Under the pieces are notes generated by a model that was not told the origin of the DNA, made no database searches, and saw only the letters and a list, made by a program, of their open reading frames with translations. From Planctomycetaceae bacterium UBA6894 (GTDB lineage Bacteria; Planctomycetota; Planctomycetia; Gemmatales; Gemmataceae), in the NCBI GenBank assembly GCA_002451275.1, contig DKBS01000099.1:1-6286 (forward strand): a DNA stretch of 6,286 nucleotides. The letters are read 5' to 3'. Position 1 is the stretch's first letter, and the number at the start of each line of letters is the position of its first letter. The position numbers were made by a program, and so were the translations under genes. Shown one piece after another: positions 6,233 through 6,286 of this stretch.

Positions 6233-6286
6233 GATTCCGGTCCGGGCTCAGGCGGCGTTCCGGTTGCCGCTCAAGCCGTGGTGGGT
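6219..6286 (+). CDS. Possible start of a further gene overlapping the barstar stop, cut by window edge
   Basis: An ATG at 6219 opens a frame that stays open to the window edge and overlaps the end of barstar by 14 bases. The visible residues begin MTVTEIPVRAQAAFRLPL and then KPWW, which looks like a plausible protein start but matches no family I recognise. GGCGG at 6208-6212 lies six bases upstream and is a weak ribosome site. A GTG at 6225 is an alternative start. With only 22 codons visible and an equally open minus-strand frame here, this is tentative. Confidence 0.3.
   Translation, partial: MTVTEIPVRAQAAFRLPLKPWW

Noticed and set aside
6248..6286. End of a convergent minus-strand gene (stop at 6250-6248)
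   Set aside because: Only 12 sense codons are visible. They are open and GC-rich at third positions, but the overlapping plus-strand frame shares the same third positions, so the evidence cannot separate them.
1..6286. CRISPR array, insertion sequence, tRNA or rRNA gene
   Set aside because: No regularly spaced repeats, transposase motifs, terminal inverted repeats or RNA gene signatures were seen on either strand.

Overview
This is a GC-rich bacterial window with dense coding and a strong preference for G or C at third codon positions. The best guess is a planctomycete, possibly of the Gemmatales type. That rests on three things: the intermediate-length PurL that begins MLWEV and carries a PurS-like head but no glutaminase, the small secretin-like protein with a Pro-rich head, and the exported dienelactone-hydrolase-like domain. 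The lineage call is inference from family resemblance and was not checked by any search.

Layout. A partial gene on the minus strand (1-390) encodes the first 130 residues of a medium-chain dehydrogenase/reductase whose usual zinc ligands are missing. A 233-bp divergent intergenic region (391-623) follows. It holds two copies of a 14-bp semi-palindromic repeat and a GC-rich structured leader resembling a small attenuator. Then comes purL (624-3518), the synthetase subunit of the fourth step of de novo purine synthesis. Downstream on the same strand, with gaps of 55, 37 and 15 bp, lie a secretin-like exported protein (3574-4650), an exported two-domain protein (4688-5875) and barstar (5891-6232). 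The coding start of another gene may overlap the end of barstar (6219 onward).

The most notable part is 4688-6232. The first of the two genes has a signal peptide, a dienelactone-hydrolase-like alpha/beta-hydrolase domain whose nucleophile and catalytic His positions are both Gly, a Pro/Ala/Thr-rich linker, and a C-terminal guanyl-preferring RNase of the barnase/RNase Sa family. The catalytic Glu, Arg and His of that RNase are all intact. The next gene is a cytoplasmic barstar-type inhibitor whose two key Asp residues fall at the same numbering as in classical barstar. I read this as an exported RNase with its immunity protein, carried on a pseudo-hydrolase module. It may be a binding or delivery head (toxin/immunity) or a wall- or polymer-anchored scavenging RNase. 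The carrier architecture is the part that appears unusual.

The short gaps and shared direction fit one transcript from purL through barstar, but no experimental or promoter evidence for this is visible.
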